Assembly: GCA_029204225.1 (NCBI GenBank)
Contig: MU832661.1
Coordinates: 1-64,000 of the forward strand
Reading direction: 5' to 3'
Origin: Diphasiastrum complanatum
Lineage: Eukaryota > Streptophyta > Lycopodiopsida > Lycopodiales > Lycopodiaceae
Length of the DNA stretch: 64,000 nt
Shown: positions 33,683 to 44,743 of the stretch, in pieces
Layout: each line of letters opens with the position of its first letter
Numbering within the stretch: position 1 is the stretch's first letter
Program-made: the position numbers and the translations under genes
The notes under the pieces: model-generated
Seen by the model: the letters and a program-made list of their open reading frames with translations, nothing else
What the model was told of the DNA's origin: nothing
Database searches by the model: none

Positions 33683-33827
33683 CTGAAAGAACATCGACTA
33701 CAATTTGAATGTATTAAACTATCAAATGATTATTTGTAACGTACATAAAAAAACTTCATGAGACAAAAAAGACGTTCAAATAAGCATACAAAGGTTGAAA
33801 TAAAAACACTGAAATAAGTTAACTAAC

Positions 33828-34557
33828 CTATGGCGTGACATCAGCTGATGACTTTCTTGAAATCTTATCACCATTCACCTTCTTTTTTAAATTCTTTCTT
33901 TTCGATCGAATCGACACCAGAATCCAAGAATATATATCCTCGGATCTCCAAATGTAACTTGCACCCAAAAAGTTTAGGGGTTTTATCTCTTGAATCTTAT
34001 TGCAAATAAGATTTTTCAATTGATCTTGATGCTCTTTATTATGCCGAAGATCCATGTTATCAAAATCAATAATTTCAAAAAATTTCAACCATGTGTGAAC
34101 TACTTGGAGATTAGAAAGATATATGGAATTCCAGTCACTAAAATGTTTGGCCAACAATTCATGACCATATAACTTGTTGTCATGATGACTTTTTCTTTTG
34201 GGATGACAAAAAATTTGGTCGTAAGTTGGTATATCAATCATGCACATCTTGTGACCACTAGGATGAATGATTGGAACTTGCATTTTTTATGATGGAATTT
34301 ATTCCTTCTGTATCATTCACTCCAATCACATGATTTTGCATCCTAGTATTATCATTGTTGAGAATATTCTGCACCAATGGTTTACATTGGGCCGGCGACA
34401 AAATCTTTAAAATCTTTTCAATATCATCTTGTGTGTAACCTTCCATAACTAATATTGCTAAATAACCTGCATATGTTTGAATCATTAAAACACCAAACAT
34501 TATACTGAAACATGAAAATGAATTCATGTTGAAAAGCACATTTGTGATTGTTGACAA
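33828..34557 (-). CDS. Unknown minus-strand gene, one frameshift
   Basis: Two overlapping frames, 34557-34258 and 34283-33828, meet at a run of A (about 34283) and probably form one coding region with a 1-bp indel. The upstream part has GYTQDDIEKILKILSPAQCK, RMQNHVIGVNDTEGINSIIK. The downstream part has QVPIIHPSGHKMCMIDIPTY, HELLAKHFSDWNSIY, LGASYIWRSEDIYSWI and a basic end (RSKRKNLKKK). No family recognised. It lies on the same strand and next to the exon at 33620-33682, so it is likely part of that gene. Confidence 0.45.
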
Positions 34558-34756
34558 TGAATGAAATAATGATCCAGCAATGCTATTTCTAACAATAGCA
34601 TTGTGCTAGTTCTTTTAATTTGATTTATCTTTAACATACTTACAAAGACATTCATTGTTATCTAAATATAAAAATGTTTTGAGACAAACTACATGGTAAA
34701 CATCTATCGCATAATTAGACATACATTTATAAAAATAAAAATAAAATGTTACACAA

Positions 34757-35593
34757 TGTTGAAAATTGTCACTTCTCACTTGTCATTTTTTTATTGTAAA
34801 TAAAGATCAATCATGAGTACAATGTTCATGATTTGATTTCACACGTGTGGAGCCTATTCCCACGTGTGAAAGAAAGTACTTTTCATACTTGTTAATATCT
34901 ACTTTGATTGTGTATCAATCAAGTTAAGTGTGAACATGATATGACTAGTTTTTAGTCAAGTTGACTAGTCACCTAGAAATTAGCTTATCCTTGCATGTGC
35001 ATGAGTAAATGCTCCCACATGGCAAGTGGATGTTCACATGTGTGTATAGACTTCTAGAAGATAAGAGTTGACCATTTTTCTTAGATCCTATTTTGTAAGG
35101 AATATTTCTATATTCTAGGAGACTAACTCTTTGGATTTTTGCTATATTCTAGAATGTCAACTTTGGATAAGGATCAAGGATGGATCAAATGGATAGATCT
35201 GAGTGATGTGGCACTCTTCACAAGTGTGAAGACCTGCTGGACTGTACCAGACTCGTGGATGTACTTGATCCATAAAAGGATCATCATTTTGGTAATGAGA
35301 TTGATGAGACTTTTGCATTCTACACTTTTGTGAGATTTCTAGTCAATAGAATTGTGATTTTATTGAATGATTGCTATCAAGAACCAAGGTATTTGTTGTT
35401 TCAGGTGCAGGTTGTACAATGGATAGTACTCCACACGTGTGCCGCCGCTCTCACTTGTTAATGAAGATTTTCTCCATTGCTCTTGCTTAAATCTAAGTGT
35501 AGAACTTGATAGAACCATTAATTAAGCAAACCAATAGCTCTCTATGATTGTTAAGTACAATTATTAATGTCCTATAAACTGAAAATTTTATCA
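34757..35593 (+). repeat. 5' LTR of copia F
   Basis: 837 bp, TGTTGAAAATTGTC to AAATTTTATCA, directly followed by the primer site. It contains several CACACGTGTG-like palindromes (for example near 34842 and 35434). Confidence 0.85.
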
Positions 35594-35605
35594 TGGCATC
35601 AGAGC
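35594..35605 (+). promoter_or_regulatory. Primer binding site of copia F
   Basis: TGGCATCAGAGC, the initiator-Met site with one change (TATC to CATC). The leader 35606-36188 has no coding content; it carries a G-box palindrome TTTCACACGTGTGAG at 35755. Confidence 0.85.
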
Positions 35606-36188
35606 TAAGTAAGAGAGTGATCATTTGATTCATAAAACTTGCAAAGATCATTGGCAAAATGTGTTTTTGGCCAATACTAATGAGGGCAAGTTCATCTAGA
35701 GTGATAGCTTGTTTCTATTTGGATCAAATCGACTTGGAGACTGTGTATGTACTTTTCACACGTGTGAGACCATAAAACAAGTTTCATTTCAAGTTACCTT
35801 GTGTTTTTTGGTCCTATAATCTCAATTCTAGTTCAAATCTAGTGCTTTTTGAAGCATAGTATTGATCTAGATTCAACTAGCTAATGCCTATGACCAAATA
35901 GAGTTTTGGATCATTGAAGCATTTCTTTTTGGAGTTTGAGATCAGATCTAAGAGGCTGATTTGTTCAGATCCTTAGTTGAAGTGAAACCTCTAAGAAAAG
36001 TGTAAAGCAAAAAAAAATTGTGAGAGTGAAAGCTAGGAATTTTTTGTCAAGATCTAATTGTGTATCATTCAAGCTTGTGTGCTAGTTTGATAGAGACAAG
36101 GCTAAAGGCAATCTTGTGAGCTTTAGGCCTTTCATAGATCTTTAAAATTCATAAATCTTTGTGATTTTAGAAGAACATTCATTCTACA

Positions 36189-37545
36189 ATGTCATCCATG
36201 GGTGGTTATTTGTTGGAATCAAGTGAGAGACTCACTTACACAAATTATTCCATTTGGAAAGTGAGGATGGAATCACTCCTAGTGATCCATGACCTCTTTG
36301 ACATAGTTCTAGGAGTTGAGGAGAGCCTCAAGCTGCCCAAGAACAAACCAAATACAAGAAGAGAGCAAGATTAGCTCTACATTGCATAAAGTTGAATGTA
36401 TGCAATGACCTCTTGAAGGAGGTGTCTTCTTGTGCCTCATCAAAAGAGGCTTGGGATTCATTAAAGAGTATCTATGAATCCAATAAAGGCTTCAAGAATC
36501 CTCATGCTAAGGAATCAAGTCTTTCAAAGCATGAAAGGAAGTGGAGAGAGTGGACAAGAGTATGTTCTTAGGATCAAATCTCTTAACAAGGAGTTGAGTG
36601 CTATAGGAGAAAAGATCCAAGATCAAGAGCTAGTACAAATCATATTGAATGGCCTAGGTGATGAGTTCACCAACTTGGTCCAAACATTTGCTATTCAAGA
36701 CACTCTTCCATCCATTGAAAAGTTGCACAATGTTCTTGTGGTCGAGGAGAGTAGACTCCTATACCTCAAGACAAGAATGGAAGGCATGTCACTTAATGGA
36801 GGAGAGGAGAAAGCAAACTTTACATCCAAAGGCAAGAAGAAACAACATCCATTCAAGAAGAATCAAGGCAAGGAGCCCGAGATGAAGAATGGAGGATCAA
36901 CTTCCAAAGGCAAGGTAAAGAACAAAGCAAAGCTCAAGTGTTTCTTTTGTGGGAAGAAAGGACACTTTGCCTCAGAATGTTACTTGAAGAAGAATCAACA
37001 AGCAAATGGAGATCAAGGGAACATTTCTCAAGAGGAAGAAGATGAGGATGGATTCAACACATCCTTAATGGCTGCATCTACACCAACTTCAAGTCAAGAG
37101 ACATGGTGGATAGATAGTGGGGCTAGTTCCCACACGTCTTTTAACAAGCATTATATTTCTACTCTTCTCTCTTGTAATGACTCTAAGAAGTCAATATACA
37201 TTGCTAGTGATCAAGAATGCAAGATAGATGGTACAAGATCTATTCCTCTTTGCTTAGGCACATCTAAAAGGATAGATCTAGATAATGTTTTGTATGTTCC
37301 TACCATTTCAAGAAACTTGCTTAGTGTAGGACAATTAATAGACAATGGACTAGATGTACAGGAGTTTGTTCCAACTTGAAAAATGATAAGTGCATAGGTA
37401 GTGGCATTAAGCAAGGTAGAATTTTCAAGTTGGATGTTAATGTTACAAATGAAAGTGTGAGCTTGGCTAGGGAGGAGCTATCTCAAGTGGAGCTTTGGCA
37501 TAAAAGATTAGGCCATCCTAATCTTCAATCCATGGAGTCAATGAC
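36189..37545 (+). pseudogene. copia F gag-protease-pre-integrase, frameshifted
   Basis: Gag starts MSSMGGYLLESSERL at 36189 with TNYSIWKVRMESLL. A frameshift near 36370 is followed by the long frame 36474-37379: NGLGDEFTNLVQTFAIQ, an intact zinc knuckle CFFCGKKGHFASEC, protease WWIDSGASSHTSF, and NVLYVPTISRNLLSVGQLID. Another frame change leads to 37376-37545 with IKQGRIFKLDVN and VELWHKRLGHPNLQSM, the start of the integrase zinc site, where the element is cut. Close relative of the A, C and E polyproteins. Confidence 0.88.
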
Positions 37546-37549
37546 AATG

Positions 37550-38302
37550 TTCCCACATGTGAAAGAAAGTACTTTTCATACTTGTAAATATCTACTTTGA
37601 TTTTGTATCAATCAAGTTAAGTGTGAACATGATATGACTGGTTTTTAGTCAAGCTGACTAGTCACCTAAAAATTAGCTTATCTTTGCATGTGCATGAGTA
37701 AATGCTCCCACATGGCAAGTGGATGTTCACACGTGTGTATAGAGTTCTAGAAGGTAAGAGTTGACCATTTTTCTTAGATCCTATTTTGTAGGGAATATTC
37801 CTTTTTCTAGGAGACTAGCTGTTTGGATTTTAGCCATATTCTAGAAGGTCAACTTTGGATAGGGATCAAGGATGGATCAAATGGATAGATATGAGTGATG
37901 TGGCACTCTTCACACGTGTGAAGACCTACTGGACTATACCAAACTCGTGGATGTACTTGATCTATAAAAGGATCATCATTTTGCTAATGAGATTGATGAG
38001 ACTTTTGCATTCTACACTTTTTTGTCAATAGAATTGTGATTTTATTGAATGATTGCTATCAAGAACCAATGTACTTGTTGTTTCAGGTGCAGGCCATACA
38101 GGGGACAATACTCCACACGTGTGAGGCCGCTCTTACTTGTTAATGAAAATTTGATCCATTGCTCCTGCCTAAATCTAAATGTAGTGAATCTATATCAAGA
38201 TCTATAGTGTAGAACTTGATAGATCCATTGATTAAGCAACCAATAACTCTCTGTGATTGTTAAGTACAATCATTAATGTCCTATAAACTGAAAATTTTGT
38301 CA
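37550..38302 (+). repeat. 3' LTR of copia F, lacking its first 100 bp
   Basis: Direct copy of 34857-35593 from TTCCCAC onward, with about 16 bp net extra length, mostly an insertion near 38185-38210. A 16-bp perfect palindrome CTTCACACGTGTGAAG lies at 37908-37923. Confidence 0.88.
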
Positions 38303-38307
38303 CACAA

Positions 38308-39417
38308 GTTGAATGAAATAACATATCTCATCATCATAATTAAATATATACACAAAACATTGTATGCATGTCAACATGAAAGTAAATCTAAAGTGGGTTC
38401 ATGTCCAAGAAGGAACACCAATGTATTTTCTTAGCTCTCATTATATCAAGCAATTGGAACTTCTTTTAATGTTCCATCTATCTCTAATCTATGACTTTTT
38501 ACTGCATGCCAATTTGATAAAAATGTAACACATTTGTCCCAATCCACATATGTTTCGTCTTCTTGATCCACCCTCCACGTCCCACATTGATTTCTCATCT
38601 TTCTTATCCAACCAACTTTCACGAGTTTATTTTCAACATCTACATTTCTGACTACTGCATCTCGCAAATGTTTTGGATCAATCTGGATTATAACTATATC
38701 GTGTTCCTCTAGCCAAGGAGGGACACAACCTAGAGATCCATAAGCCAATAGTCTCTTTCGTATGCTTAGGTCTTTGATTTCATATGATTAATTTCGGAGC
38801 CATGAGAAATTGGGATGAACTTATGCAATAGAGAGGTGATTGGTCTAATACAATCCCAGTTGCAAGAAACAAATGTATTATGTAGAACACTCAGTCCTAT
38901 GGTCATCGATTTTCAGATGTTAGTTGTCATTTGCAACCATAATACATTGGTGAAAGTACTTTGCACCAAAAAATATCATGAATTCACCATTGTTTTGCAT
39001 AGTAAAAAATGATGCGAGTTGTGCTTTCCAGTGACCTACATTATTTTCCCCATTGGTGTCATTTGTCCTAACAACCACATGGTCTCCTATTGCATATGTC
39101 TCACCACCAAAGAGCACTTTGTTGTAAATCGTTATTTTCCCAAAGTATCCATGCCCTCTTTCAATTTGCCAAAAATGCATTGCATATTGTGTCTCCTCTT
39201 CCGTGGGCACACGAAACTGCTTTTTTTTTTTTTTGTTATGGCTATCCCCTTTGTGAGCATAATATCCTCGCATGGATATCCACATTTATGTGCTAGATAT
39301 GTTTTCCATATTTCCTTCTCCTTCGAAATAGATGAAACTTCAAATATTCCACGTTTGTGAAATGGGAAACAGTTCAACAAATGAGCTGTTTGTAGTGCAT
39401 ATCCATCAGGCTTCAAC
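38308..39417 (-). CDS. Unknown minus-strand gene, upstream exons
   Basis: Two open stretches on the complement. 39285-38920 includes GYYAHKGDSHNKKKKKQFRV, MHFWQIERGHGYFGKI and GGETYAIGDHVVVRTND, followed by EFMIFFGAKYFHQ. 38748-38446 includes MAYGSLGCVPPWLEEHD, VIIQIDPKHLRD, VGWIRKMRNQCGTWRVDQ and YVDWDKCVTFLSNWHAVK. The piece between them also reads as NTFVSCNWDCIRPITSLLHK in part. The YAIGDHVVV and FFGAKYFHQ segments remind me weakly of BAH-like chromatin domains, but I would not assign it. An A-run at about 39225 may hide a frameshift. It shares strand with 33620-34557, from which copia F separates it. Confidence 0.4.
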
Positions 39418-39600
39418 TCACTCCTTTGATTGAAAAGCTTCTTGGACATCCTTAGGCTCTTCATTTGATATAAAAAGTGCATGATAGGAAGTTTCACCTT
39501 CCACTTGCCTTCCTTCTTCATCATATGTGAGCCTCCTTGGCTCAGATCTTGCTCGTGTAGATCTTCTTGGTGTGGTAGCTTGAATTTGCTCCTCCTCAAG
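39418..39600 (-). pseudogene. copia E integrase-RT linker, distal piece
   Basis: TTPRRSTRARSEPRRLTYDE, then SYHALFISNEEPKDVQEAFQ. It is the continuation of the segment ending near 41733 once the CACTA element and one AAG are removed: the join reads QEEVKPR-LEEEQIQ without a frame change. Confidence 0.85.
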
Positions 39601-41732
39601 CACAACAACAAAATGCGCGATTTTCGACACAAGGTTCCGACGGATTCAAAAAAATTTCATAATCTGTTGGAATCTGACATGATAATACGTCGGAATCCGA
39701 CACAAAAAAAAAAAAAATTGGCTAGAATTTTTTTTTTTTTTACAGACGTCAAATTTCGACGGCAAATAAAAATGTCGGAATCCGACATCCCATTTTGGAG
39801 ACTGCAACTTTTTAAATAAATGACATCAACTGTCTGTGCAAAAAAAAAAAAGCACAAAGCGGACGTTGGATTCCAACGGATAATATAGATGTCGGAATCC
39901 GACGTCCATGACCAAATTCTCAAAGTCGCGTCTTTTTCCTAGGGTCTTCTTATTTTTTATTCTTGTAGGAGATTGTTGGAGATCGGCTTTTGGCGCTTCT
40001 TCTCAACTCTATCAATTCCATTTGTCTCATTCCAAGTACGATTATTTTGTTTTGTTATGTGCAACTAAGATTTCTTTCTTTGTAACTTTTTCTTGTACAC
40101 TATCTTCCTTGTATTGTATATTTTGTGTAGTTAAACACAAATATGTGTCTTAGTGATTTATGATCATGAGCGAATGAGAGAGGAAGAGAAGGATGTGTGT
40201 GAGAGACATGAGAGAGAGCAAGAAAATATAGATAGAAGAGTTTGATTTAATATTATGCTCTTTGTAAATTTTAGGGTTTAGATTTAATGTTATGTTCTTT
40301 GTGAAATAGTGTGAGACTGAGAGCTCTTGAGGTTTGAATGAAGATCATAACCAGCTCCACCATCAAAGATGTAGAGCTACCACTTTTTCTCACTGATTGA
40401 TCCAGTATGGCTATATTGTTGCTACTCCCTATCAAGCCATTAAGGGTAATCCATCGTTGTCTGATACATGTAAAATGAGATATCAACTAGAGAAAGCTAG
40501 TGAAGCTTTCTGTTGAAAATCAGAACTCAAAATGAACTTTGAAGAGTGCCATTGACTCACTATCTCCGTTGGAAGCTTGAGATATCTTGGCTATGGGGTG
40601 CTTAATTATCTTTGGTATGTGAATTAGAACCCAGTTTTCCTTGCAAGATATTTGGAGAGCTGGCCTACCATTGTTGCTAGATGAGTGAGCCATCTAACCA
40701 TTCAATCACATTATAGTCGTTGAGGAATTGAACGTTGACTTCCAAAATACTGAAGAATTATTGCTGATTTTCAAAAGAGAGTTGAGAGATGTGATTATTA
40801 ACATCGCTACCTCTATAATACACCTGACCATCGTTGCTACTACTTTGCAAGCCTTCACTACGCCTATGAGTATTAGATATGAAGGAAAGCCATCACTAAG
40901 CTAGTTGTCAGATCAGAGACTCAGCTAACTGAGCCTTTACGACCATGAAAAGAGAGCTTGCAACGGTTGTCTAAAGTTGACCTATCAATGACCATTGAGA
41001 TCTCACTAATTTATTGTCAATGGGAGCCCTCACTCATGGCTGTTCTAGTTGAGAGCAGTTATGTCCTAGAAAAGGACAGAAGCAAAGTGACAAACATAGT
41101 AGAATCAATTGAAGCATTCATGATTAGCACTTCTTTGCTTTCCGGCTACACGCATATGCACTCAGAAATAGGTATGGCTTTATCTATTTTCAGTTCGTTT
41201 CATCTATGTCATTTTTCGTAATCATTTATTTTTCGTATGCACTTCAAATTCTTGTTGATTGGAGTATGTTTGGTTTTTGCCACGGTTTCCTTTTTGCCAC
41301 GTCCGGCCACGTGGACGTCGGAATCCACGTGGCCAAAAAAAAAAAAAACGTGAAATTTTTTTTTCAAGTTTTTTTTTTTCCACGTGGACGTCGGATTACG
41401 ACGGCCCCGTGTGGACATCGGAATCTGACGTCCACGTGGCAGAAAAAAAAAAGAATTTTTTTTTCGTTTTTTTTTCCACGTGGACGTCGGATTCCGACGT
41501 CCATGTGGCGGAGCCATCATAATCCGACGTCCACGTGGCATGTTCTCGGTTCGTTTTTACCGGCCGGTTGTCGGTTTTGGGCTTGGCGTCGGATTTCGAC
41601 GGATTTTAAATGCGACAGATTCCGACGACCTTATAGCGATGCATTTTTCGACGCCTGCGTCGATTCAAAAAAAAATTAAAATGCGATTTCACGTCGAAAA
41701 TCCCGTCAGAAATCGCGGCAATTCTTGTAGTG
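39601..41732. mobile_element. CACTA (En/Spm-type) non-autonomous DNA transposon, 2132 bp
   Basis: Right end TTCTTGTAGTG (41722-41732) is the classic CACTA terminus in inverse; the left end CACAACAACAAAATGCGCGA (39601-39620) is a degenerate partner, and both ends continue with ATTTTCGAC-type text. The flanking bases are AAG on both sides, a 3-bp target duplication as in CACTA elements. Subterminal zones (39630-39910 and 41290-41660) carry many copies of GTCGGAATCCGAC-type palindromes, as CACTA subterminal repeats do. The centre has no transposase; its short frames are featureless. Confidence 0.88.
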
Positions 41733-42624
41733 AAGCCTCGGCTTCACCTCTTCTTGAACAACATCAAGATTGATGATTGTAGATCTTGCATGAGTCTCCT
41801 TGATCTGTGCATCATCCAAGTTAAACTTCTGATCTTCATAGAAGATCACATCTCTACTAGCAAAATTCTTGTCAGTAGAGGGCAAATAAATCTTTTATGC
41901 TTTTTTAGTGGATGCATATCCTACAAAAAATTCTTTTACTGCACTAGGACCTTCCTTCTTCCTAGTTTCTAGAGGCACATGCACAAAGCATACACAGCCA
42001 GAAATCCTAAGATGATGTACCTTAGGCTTTTTCTTATACAACATCTCAAATGGTGACTTTCCCAAAAAAATTTAGGTAGGGAAGCTTCTAGCCTAATGGC
42101 TTTTGCACATTCACACAAAGTTCTATTTTTTCTCTCAGCAACTCCATTTTGCTGAGGAGTATATGAATAAGAAAACTCTCTTTGAATACCCTCTCTTTCA
42201 CAAAAGTCTTTAAACTTATTGGAAGTGTACTCTCCTCCACTATCACTTCTTTTAACTTGAAAGGAAACTGCTTCTCTACATAAGCTTTGAAAGTAAGAAA
42301 AACATCATAGACCATGGATTTTGAAGACAACATATAGATCCAAGAATATCTTGTATAATCATCTACAAAAGAGACAAAGCAGTTGGCTCCTCCTTTGCTC
42401 TTAGTTGATGAGAAATGAACATCAGAGTGCACAAGTTCAAATGGTTGCTTTGTCTTGATACTTGATCTAGGAAAAGGCCTTTTGTGTGACTTTGCCAACA
42501 CACAAGCTTCACAAGGTAGAAGCTCCTTTGATAGTGTCTTTGGTAAGACCAACAACTTTTCCTTCTTTGACCATAGATTGCATGGCTTTGAAATTGGGAG
42601 GGATGACTCAATCTCTTGTGCCAC
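41733..42624 (-). pseudogene. copia E integrase, frameshifted
   Basis: Zinc-site half CEACVLAKSHKRPFPRSS, first catalytic Asp in LVHSDVHFS, FVDDYTRYSWIYMLSSKS. Around 42250 the frame changes, after which the second Asp (RSDSGGEY) and catalytic Glu (QQNGVAERKNRT) are both readable, so unlike element C the DDE triad is complete. The C-terminal part, with a stop near 41900, and the linker lead into the CACTA insertion at 41732. Confidence 0.85.
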
Positions 42625-43205
42625 AGATCCTGTAGAACCTTGGTCTCATAAGTAATATCTGAAATGTTAGCACTCTCCCTAGAATCTAGTTTGTACAACT
42701 TACCAATTCTAGATCCTCTAGCAATAACTTCATTTTCTCTTGAGATTATACACTTGTCAACTTGAAACTTGACATCCAATCCACTATCAAACAACTGTCC
42801 TATACTAATGAGATTCTTAGTCAATCTAGGTATATACAGTACATCATGTAAGCAAAAAGACTTTGATGATGATGCATGCAATGGAATACTACCTATTCCT
42901 TCAATTCTACACTCAACATCATTAGCAATATAGATTGATCTTTTTGCACCTAGATATGGCATGAGATTAGTGAAAGAGTTCCTAGAACTAGACATATGGG
43001 AACTAGCCCCACTATCTATCCACCAAACTTCTTCATTCTTAAAAGGAAAAGATGAAAAAGTAGACATCATTAGTGAATCCTCTCTTTCACTCTCTACACC
43101 GTCACACTCATCCTCGTTAGTAAGGTTAGCTTGCTTAGATTGATTTTTCTTCTTGAAACAGTTTGATGCATAGTGTCCTTTCTTGCCACAGAAAAAACAC
43201 TTCAT
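42540..43205 (-). pseudogene. copia E nucleocapsid end, protease and pre-integrase
   Basis: Frame 43205-42363. Zinc knuckle MKCFFCGKKGHYASNC at its start, protease VWWIDSGASSHMSSS, flap GIGSIPLHASSSKSF, then DVLYIPRLTKNLISIGQLFD and LWHKRLSHPS. After that the frame departs from the integrase frame (a frameshift at about 42600). Confidence 0.88.
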
Positions 43206-43241
43206 CTTTGACAGTTTCTTCTTGCCACTGGATGTTGCAGC

Positions 43242-43967
43242 TTATGAGCACTGATCCTCACCACCTTCTTTGGCTTTGTCCTTCTTGAAGTGTTGTTGTC
43301 CTTTGCCCTTGCCTCTTGACTTGTCTCCGATGAAGAGTGCTTTGTCATCTCCACCATATTTCAATGAAAGTCTGTTAATCCTCAGCATCTTGTTCTCTTG
43401 CTTGCTTTCTTCAGCAATGAGGACACCTTGCAATGTTTCCAAGGATGGAAGATCCTCCCTGATAGCATAAGTCTGCACAATATTGTCATACTCATCTCTA
43501 AGTCCATTTAGGACTACTTGAACAAGTTCAGTGTTTTTAAGAGCATCACCAATACCAACTAACTCTTGATGAAGATCTTTAACTCTCATGACATCTGATG
43601 AAGCACTCTCATCTACTCTCTAATAACTTAAAAATATTTGGTTTCTAAGTGGAAGAAATCTAGAAGTATTTTTGATTTCATAGATTGGTTTTAGAGTATC
43701 TTAAGCTTCCTTGGCAGTGGTGCATGTACTGATTTCTCTTAACACTTCATTAGTAACATTCATTTTTATAAAATGAAGGGCAATTCTGATTCTTTTGTGG
43801 AATGCTGCAGCTTCATTAGGTGCAACAGGTTCTTCTTCAGCTCCACTCACAATATCCATTACATCTTGTAGAATCAACAATGATTCCATTTTGATCTTCC
43901 ACATTGCATAATTGAAAGATGTTAATATCTCACTGTGCTCTAAGAAATGTGAACCAGATGAAGACAT
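43242..43967 (-). pseudogene. copia E gag, broken
   Basis: Start MSSSGSHFLEHSEIL at 43967 with FNYAMWKIKMESLLILQD, open to 43701. A stop follows KEA where relatives read KEA/QEAW (Trp to stop). Another stop lies near 43620. Frame 43589-43242 has MRVKDLHQELVGIGDALK, NGLRDEYDNIVQTYAIREDL and a Lys-rich tail. A stop at 43241 separates it from the zinc knuckle frame. Confidence 0.87.
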
Positions 43968-44730
43968 CTTCTTTATGAAAAATTCTAGTAATGATAAAAA
44001 ATGGAGCTGAAAGGATGTTGCTTCCTATCTCAATCTAGGATCTAACACAGATGTTGATCCACCCTATGAAATCTAGCAACAGATGTGAGAACAAATTCTC
44101 AATACAAAAAATTGATCTATCTTGAATTTGGATCTTGCTTCAGTCACAAAAGAAGAAGCACATGCAAGCAAGAAGTCTATCTCTCCCATGAGTTTCAAAG
44201 TATTGATAAACTCTCTAGGAACTTACTTTCAATTCAAACACAATAATATGTGTGAAATGAAAAGTCTAAGACCTCAGAACACTCACTTCTATCCAATTCT
44301 ACTTGATTGACAGTGAAAATTGATAAAAATGGTGAAAAAGACAGAGGTGTGCTCACTTTGGCATATATCTCACGAGTTGAGTACTCTCTCAAACTCTTTG
44401 ATTGCCTAAAACTCTTCTAAAAACAAATTAAATTGATTTAGAAACAAAAGCAACACATTCTACTCTTCAATACCTATCCAACAAGCTATAGAACATCAAA
44501 TTTGGATCATTCCTTGAGAAGTAGCACTCATTAATGAGGGCTGATTTTACACATGTGGGCTCTCTGTCCGTACAGAGCTCCGTTGGATCATATCAGCCTT
44601 GATTTGATCCACTTATGATCCTCAGATTGCTTGTTTCTCAACGAGTTCGAATCCCTCTCCCAAATCTGAGTTCTTGCAAGCAAAAATACTAATGATATGA
44701 TGTATATACCCTCACTTCTTCAAAGCATGA

Positions 44731-44743
44731 AGCTCTGATACCA
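44731..44743 (-). promoter_or_regulatory. Primer binding site of copia E (tRNA-iMet)
   Basis: TGGTATCAGAGCT on the complement, directly after an LTR end CTTCACA. The leader lies between here and 43968 and shows no coding content. Confidence 0.87.

Larger units (their letters stand above)
34757..38302 (+). mobile_element. copia F: gag-protease-only element with target duplication CACAA
   Basis: The 5' LTR starts at 34757 (TGTTGAAAATTG) right after CACAA (34752-34756); the 3' LTR ends at 38302 before CACAA (38303-38307). Inside are primer site, leader, gag, protease and pre-integrase. The sequence then jumps from LGHPNLQSMESMTM (about 37545) into LTR position about 101, at a shared TTCCCAC. 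Integrase core, RT, RNase H, polypurine tract and the first 100 bp of the 3' LTR are gone. It interrupts the minus-strand unknown gene (33620-39417). Confidence 0.87.

Noticed and set aside
34865-37558. TGTGAAAG as the start of both F LTRs
   Set aside because: It gives no target duplication. Starting the 5' LTR at 34757 gives CACAA on both sides, and the shared TTCCCAC explains the 3' copy.
41209-41679. Overlapping ORFs on both strands with RGRR and WTSDSDVHVA repeats
   Set aside because: They are translations of the CACTA subterminal palindromes.
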